Shown here piece after piece: positions 62,001 to 64,000 of a stretch of 64,000 nt of DNA; within the stretch, counting starts at the first letter, position 1, and every line of letters starts with the position of its first letter. Below the pieces are notes generated by a model, which was given only the letters and a program-made list of their open reading frames with translations, had not been told where the DNA came from and did no database searches. Source of the stretch: Lunularia cruciata (taxonomy: Eukaryota > Streptophyta > Marchantiopsida > Lunulariales > Lunulariaceae). The translations under genes were made by a program, and so were the position numbers. The stretch covers positions 17,366,001-17,430,000 of the forward strand of contig OX419762.1 of the NCBI GenBank assembly GCA_948567375.1, read 5' to 3'.

Positions 62001-63029
62001 AGTCTCTCAAATTAATTTTTTCTACTTTCTTGGTGAAAAGGTGAGTTTTATAAATAGCGGAGGTGATTTCATGCAATGTGACAAAAATTTGATCACAGAG
62101 AGAAAAATGAAAAGTAAAAGTTTCTCCTTGTAGCAACAGACCAAATTTTATAGTCCTACTAAAACTGGTCTGTCCTTCATTTGTCCCTTACATTTGATGA
62201 GTGGTCACGATCATGCCATTAATGCATGTTGCTTGGTACCAGATTTTTGGGAGTACTTCCTCCAATGGTGCATTCATGCAAGAAGTTGAATTTGCTGTTG
62301 GCATGAAGCTTTGTGATGCTTTGATTGATAGCAGAAGTTTGAATTGATAAGAATTTTTTTTCACTGATCTTTGTAACACAACGACCTCATGTCAACATAA
62401 CTTTATAGATGTACAATTTGTAATGAAGGATCTTTATAAAATGATATGCCATAAAGAAAAGCATGTTATGATATGGACACTAGGGCACCCAATCCTAGAA
62501 TTGGATTGTCCTTGTCGAATGAAGGAATTTTTCACTTAGTGAGGTGCTTGTCCAATGACTAATGCCGTTTGTTTGTCTTTGTTTACAACCTTCTGCCATG
62601 CTATGTATTTGAATTACTAAACTATTTTTTTTTGAAATTTGGCTTAAAAGAAGTCAAGATGGGTCACTATATTATTTTTTGAAATTATGAACTAGGAATT
62701 AAAATATTTTTAAAATAAATTTTACAACATAATTTCACTTTAACTATATATCTTCAATCAAAATAGCCTCTTAGAGTGCAATTATATCAATTATTTCCAA
62801 TAAGATTGAAAAGTGAGATATAAATGAAAATATGTACTAAATTTGAAAGTATGAACTAAGGTATAAAATATGTTATTGTGATTATAAAATTTTTTAGAAG
62901 AATATCTAAAAAATCTATGATCAATAGATAATAGTTTATATGCTTACTATCTCATCCAAAAATTTGTCCACTTCTTCTTATTACTATGGTAACTTATGTT
63001 GGCCAACATGGTAAGTCTGGGTCATTCCC
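62001..63029. other. AT-rich sequence, no gene seen
   Basis: No domain, LTR boundary or RNA gene recognised. Composition is like 16.2-18.2 kb. Confidence 0.5.
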
Positions 63030-64000
63030 TTGAGAATTGAGCTTAGAAATGATTAGAAGTGAACGAAAATGCTATTAAGTTGTAGTTTGTTTATTTATTC
63101 CTATTTAACCTCTTGGGCATGAACTACTCCAAAGAGGATAATGTCACTTGTTGGAGCATACTAAAAAAAGGTAAAACTAAATATCACATTCACTACAAGT
63201 AGGTTCCAATTTATCTTGTAGGTGATGGTTCACTTCATTCCAAAGGCTCTTTCACTCCAAAGACTTCAACTACAAAGATGCATACTACCCTTCCTTGAAG
63301 TCCAAAGGTGTCTTTGCAGCAACCAAATGCTCTTCACATTTTGATTTTGTGATACTCCCCATGCTCCAAAAAAATCTTGACTCCTCAATGCATCAGTTCA
63401 CGTGTTTGGATTCTTAAGAAATCATATATCCTAATCAAGTACAAATTTATCTCTCTACACTCCATCACTATGGCCTTATTGTGGAATTCCTCACCACTAG
63501 TCAACATAAGCATTCACCAACACTAAAAAAAAACATTTTTTGAAAATAACTCAAAGTACTCTTTACTAAATTTAGATGTATGAGAGAATGAACTCAAATG
63601 ACTTTGAGTTGAAGCCTTAAATTCATCTTTTTCTTTTCCTTGAAGGATTTGGAAACTTAGTGGATTATTTGGAAATTGTTTATTGATGCCTACATCACAC
63701 ACTAAGATTCTAATTCTATCTTATCTTCATCACATTTAGGTTAATCAGGTGCCTTATGAGTGTCAAAGAATATATCAAGTCTTCCTTAAAGTCAATTTGA
63801 ATTTACAACACTTCAGAATTACAACTCCAGAGACTTGCACAACTGAAAAGTACTATATAACTCTGAGGCCTTCTTCTTAAAGATTTTATTTATTTTGGAT
63901 AACTTGTACTCCAAATTTCCTACAACTATGAATAAATTCTTTCATGGAGGCTTCTTTAGCCTAAAGTTCTTTTGTTGTGAAGAACTACCTTTGCCTTGAA
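63030..64000. repeat. Dispersed repeat, right copy (partner at 3150-4130)
   Basis: Same orientation and order of blocks as the left copy, running off the end of the window at the point where the left copy enters the coding remnant at 4089-4286. It carries a duplication of a 'cactccaaagacttcaac' segment relative to the left copy. Confidence 0.6.

Overview
The window looks like nuclear DNA of a land plant: AT-rich, densely packed with degraded LTR retrotransposons, with one well-preserved multi-exon gene in a GC-richer island. Intron signals (GT...AG), plant-type Ty3/gypsy chromoviruses, a Ty1/copia element and primer-binding sites complementary to initiator-Met tRNA all support a plant. The sequence does not fix the lineage; a bryophyte, fern or lycophyte is as plausible as a seed plant.

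Layout. 1-2900: AT-rich, nothing recognisable. 3150-16200: decayed minus-strand Ty3/gypsy coding sequence (integrase and RNase H about 7.2-8.5 kb, reverse transcriptase 8.57-9.2 kb, upstream gag-like remnants to about 14.7 kb), with two solo LTRs of a second gypsy family (4906-5633 and 12585-13344), each bounded by a perfect 5-bp target duplication. 16200-20815: AT-rich, with two families of short dispersed direct/inverted repeats. 20816-28230: the gene island. 28230-36740: no gene found; contains a perfect 40-bp palindrome. 36740-62000: a nest of retrotransposons. 62000-64000: AT-rich, ending in a second copy of the repeat found at 3150-4130.

The gene (plus strand, about 11 exons, 22650-28227) gives, with all intron phases compatible, a predicted protein of 1041 residues: N-terminal UBA domain, charged helix, a UBX domain interrupted by about 109 residues, a long polar middle, a second compact UBX domain, a stretch resembling the region before the RING of BIG BROTHER-type ligases, and a C-terminal C3H2C3 RING-H2. 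By family knowledge UBA binds ubiquitin, UBX binds CDC48/p97 and RING-H2 recruits E2, so the protein would be an E3 ligase coupled to the CDC48 unfoldase. I do not know a named family with this exact architecture.

The nest. A minus-strand chromovirus C (38307-56299) lies in older coding remnants. Chromovirus B (plus strand, 41505-53381) and an inverted B fragment (53581-54130) split C. Chromovirus A (minus strand, 41533-48142) is inserted in the 5' LTR of B with a near-perfect target duplication. A Ty1/copia element (56573-61484, exact 5-bp duplication) interrupts the same outer remnants. All carry stops or frameshifts and look immobile. The B LTRs are rich in TTCnnGAA heat-shock-element-like arrays upstream of a TATA box, conserved in three LTR copies.
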